Positions 62,154 to 64,000 of a stretch of DNA of 64,000 nt are shown here, piece after piece. Origin of the DNA: Cyanobacteria bacterium SBLK (lineage in GTDB: Bacteria; Cyanobacteriota; Cyanobacteriia; Cyanobacteriales; Spirulinaceae); the NCBI GenBank assembly GCA_017746715.1, contig JAGHZQ010000118.1, positions 1 through 64,000 on the forward strand, read 5' to 3'. Position 1 is the stretch's first letter; each line of letters begins with the position of its first letter. The notes beneath the pieces are model-generated. The model had not been told where the DNA came from. It saw only the letters and a program-made list of their open reading frames with translations, and searched no databases. Position numbers and translations under genes: made by a program.

Positions 62154-63263
62154 ATGCAAAAGACCCCACCCGTAGCGAAGCGTTCCCTCCAGCAGACGGA
62201 TGCGAATGCTTCGACTGCGCTCGGCACTGGCGCTTCGACTGCGCTCAGCGCTAGCGCTTCGACTGCGCTCAGCGCTAGCGTTTCGCTCAGTTATGCCAAT
62301 ATCCAAGTGATAAAACGGGACGGAAAACCCGCTCCCCTTGATGTTTCCAGAATCCGTAAAGTGGTTGAATGGGCTTGCAATGGCATGGATGTCAATCCGA
62401 TCGTCCTCGAAGCAGGCTTGAAAACTCGCTTGCGAAATGGCGTGACGACGCGCGAAATTCAAGACAATCTCATCAATTGCGCCCTAGAAATGTGTAGTCC
62501 AGACGAACCCGACTGGCGTTATGTTGCGGGGAGATTGCATATTTGGAGTTTATGGAAAGACACCCTCGTTTCGCGAGGCTATCAATACTTCGGCACTGCT
62601 GAGCACGAGTACGGAAATTATGCTCAAACCGTGCAAACTAATGTTTGTGCCAATCTCTATGACGAAAAAATTCTCACTTATACTCCAGACGAGTTGCAAG
62701 AAGCAGGCTCTTGGATTAATCCCGAATGGGATACCGATTACGATTATGCTGGGGCAGTTCTGCTAACCAAACGCTATTTACTCCCCGATGAATTGCCTCA
62801 AGAGGCCTTATTAACCTGTGCGTTGCTGTTAGCTTCCGTTGAAAAACCAGAAAAGCGAATGGAATGGGCAAAACGATTTTATGAAGCGATCGCCCAACGA
62901 AAAATCTCTCTTGCTACGCCTATTTTAGCTAATTTAAGGATTCCCAATGGATCCTTATCCAGTTGTTTTATTGTCGCCATTGAAGACAATTTAGAATCTA
63001 TTTTTGGAGAGATTACCAATACTGCCAGAATTTCTAAAAACGGAGGTGGAGTCGGCGTTAATGTCTCTCGCATTCGAGCAACGGGAAGCTGGGTGATGGG
63101 CAAACCCAATGCTTCGGGCGGGGTGATTCCTTGGATTAAATTGCTCAACGATACCGCGATCGCAGTCAATCAAGGAGGAAGGCGAGCCGGAGCCGTTACA
63201 GTTAGTTTAGATGCTTGGCATCTAGACATTCCTGAATTCCTCGAAATGCAGACAGAAAATGGT
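62154..63263 (+). CDS. nrdA: Ribonucleoside-diphosphate reductase alpha subunit, exon 1
   Basis: 370 residues before the intron. The N-terminal 45 residues are unusual: repeat-derived ASTALSAS units. Then an ATP cone (VIKRDGKPAPLDVSRIRKVV, about 48-140) and the start of the catalytic barrel: PILANLRIPNGSLSSCF (first redox Cys), NGGGVGVNVSRIRATGS and GGRRAGAVTVSLDAWHLDIPEF. Exon 1 ends with ...LEMQTENG at base 63263. The stop codon directly after is the first triplet of a group I intron. Exon 2 begins at 63963 (DQRRKAYDIFPQ), so the intact protein needs splicing. Makes dNDPs from NDPs with an NrdB subunit not in the window. Confidence 0.93.
62208..62279 (+). repeat. 24-base tandem repeat in the 5' coding region of nrdA
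   Basis: Three adjacent units of GCTTCGACTGCGCTCAGC-type sequence (62208-62231, 62232-62255, 62256-62279; last two identical), then a partial fourth. Each encodes ASTALSAS. The sequence is of the GCTTCGACTGCGCTCAGCG dispersed-repeat family that is widespread in filamentous cyanobacteria. Confidence 0.9.
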
Positions 63264-63962
63264 TAATTGTAGCCCTTTATATCAGTAATGATATAAATGC
63301 ACCTCCTGAATTGCCGGAAACCCCTAAAGCTGTTTTAACTACAACATAACTAGAAATAGTCAGTGTGAATGTTTAAAAATAAAACAGATGTAACAATGGG
63401 CAATCGGCAGCCGAGATTTTGTCAAATGGATCGGGTTCAACGACTATTCCGCAAGGAAGTACGCTCGAGCGAGTGGAAGTAGGAGGTATCCTGTGGTTAA
63501 ATCTTGAATAGCAGGATAAAGATATAGTCTGGTCTTACATGAAAATGTAAGTTGTCTCAAATGTCTCTGTACTACCTTTACAAAATTACAACTCCTAACC
63601 AAAAAATTTATATCGGAGTTACCGACAACCCTCAAGAGAGATGGAATCATCATTGTATTCCATCATCAAAATATAAAAGCGCTGTTGGTGCTGCGATTCA
63701 AAAATATGGTTAAGATTCTTGAAATTGCTAAAGGTGCTTCTAGCCAGAATGCTAAAAAGAAAAAGGTTGCAAAAATTTGCTTAAAAACTAATAAAGTTTT
63801 ACAAATTTTTGAGACCATGACTCAAGCAGCACAATCTATTAAAGCAGCTTCTGCTTCTAGAATTTGTATGTGTTGTAGAGGTCAAAGAATACAAGCTCAT
63901 GGCTATAAATGGAGTTACTGGGAAGACAGTCTTGAAGTAGCGGCTCAAGATGAACATTAACG
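63264..63962 (+). ncRNA. Group I self-splicing intron in nrdA
   Basis: 699 bases. Boundaries follow from the protein: exon 1 ends in Gly codon GGT (U before the 5' site) and exon 2 starts GATCAGCGTCGC after a final G (63962), giving EMQTENG-DQRRKAYD without a gap. Core elements: P-like TTGCCGGAAACCC (about 63311), Q-like GGCAATCGGCAGCC (63399-63412), R GTTCAACGACTA (63435-63446) and S AAGATATAGTCT (63519-63530). TGCCG/CGGCA can form P4 and GACTA/TAGTC can form P7. CTTACAT-GAAA-ATGTAAG (63534-63551) is a hairpin with a GNRA tetraloop. All R and S hallmarks are intact, so splicing is likely. Confidence 0.9.
63561..63960 (+). pseudogene. Degenerate GIY-YIG homing endonuclease of the intron
   Basis: ATG 63561 opens 50 codons with the GIY-YIG motif halves (LYYLYKITTPNQ and KIYIGVTDNPQERWNHHC) and an AIQKYG end, then a stop at 63711-63713. 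A second frame, open from 63685 to 63960, carries the C-terminal DNA-binding part: VAKICLKTNKVLQIFETMTQ and CCRGQRIQAHGYKWSYWED, a NUMOD1-like helix-turn-helix. Between them the catalytic middle (about 50-80 residues with the conserved Glu/Asn) is missing and the frame shifts. The intron endonuclease gene is therefore dead and homing should be lost. Confidence 0.85.
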
Positions 63963-64000
63963 GATCAGCGTCGCAAGGCATATGATATTTTTCCCCAATT
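63963..64000 (+). CDS. nrdA: Ribonucleotide reductase alpha subunit, exon 2 (partial at window end)
   Basis: Encodes DQRRKAYDIFPQ, which follows exactly after ...LEMQTENG of exon 1 in class I alpha subunits. The remainder of the gene lies beyond the window. Confidence 0.9.

Noticed and set aside
63264..63962. Stop codon at 63264 as a true end of a truncated reductase
   Set aside because: The coding sequence resumes at 63963 exactly where the family continues, and group I intron core elements fill the gap.

Overview
The window comes from a cyanobacterium, most likely a filamentous one with a repeat-rich genome. HIP1 octamers (GCGATCGC) occur throughout on both strands. The gene set is typical of the phylum: a CrhR-type DEAD-box helicase, SLH/OprB porin, Uma2 proteins, PEP-CTERM proteins, FHA/CHAT proteins, DICT-domain and multi-PAS kinases, and AAA-like proteins. 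No rRNA, tRNA, CRISPR array or intact transposase gene was found. Short dispersed repeats are very common and several sit in frame inside conserved genes.

0.6-4.6 kb: minus-strand genes encode an HPr-kinase-like protein, an AsnB-type amide ligase without the glutaminase Cys (lasso-cyclase-like) and a small acidic protein. This looks like a partial RiPP/lasso-type cluster, interrupted by a decayed Uma2 gene. 4.8-10.2 kb: M20 amidohydrolase, membrane histidine kinase, J-domain/pentapeptide protein, M48 peptidase. 10.2-17.5 kb: two tandemly duplicated PEP-CTERM genes, a large FHA-CHAT fusion (a secreted putative caspase-like protease) and a DICT histidine kinase. 17.8-31 kb: mostly housekeeping and envelope genes (porin, YtaF/MntP-like protein, crhR, threonine synthase, HlyD-type fusion protein, CBS-PAS kinase, phosphodiester glycosidase, ABC permease, cupin), plus a 243-bp direct repeat upstream of hlyD.

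31-43 kb is an accessory, defence-like island. It holds DUF433/DUF5615 and MntA/HepT toxin-antitoxin pairs, an XRE regulator, Uma2, two inverted copies of an 81-bp MITE, and a compact four-gene minus-strand operon (42326 to 35218): TRYPCO1-like protein, trypsin-TIR-AAA protein, AAA-like protein, and a pseudokinase fused across the membrane to a periplasmic ligand-binding domain. This operon is the best candidate for an undescribed system. A plausible reading is that an extracellular ligand sensed by the periplasmic domain is relayed through the pseudokinase and AAA proteins to a protease/TIR effector.

43-62 kb: purF and purL (purL carries two in-frame repeat insertions), a DUF4114/FG-GAP secreted protein, a 1683-residue hybrid sensor kinase that also carries repeat insertions, a 2Fe-2S ferredoxin, a TolC-family protein, a REC-GGDEF(degenerate)-EAL protein and an RNA-ligase-like nucleotidyltransferase. 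62-64 kb: a class I ribonucleotide reductase alpha gene with NrdR-like operators upstream, a 24-bp tandem repeat in its 5' coding region, and a complete group I intron (63264-63962) containing a broken GIY-YIG homing endonuclease gene. Exon 2 runs off the window end.
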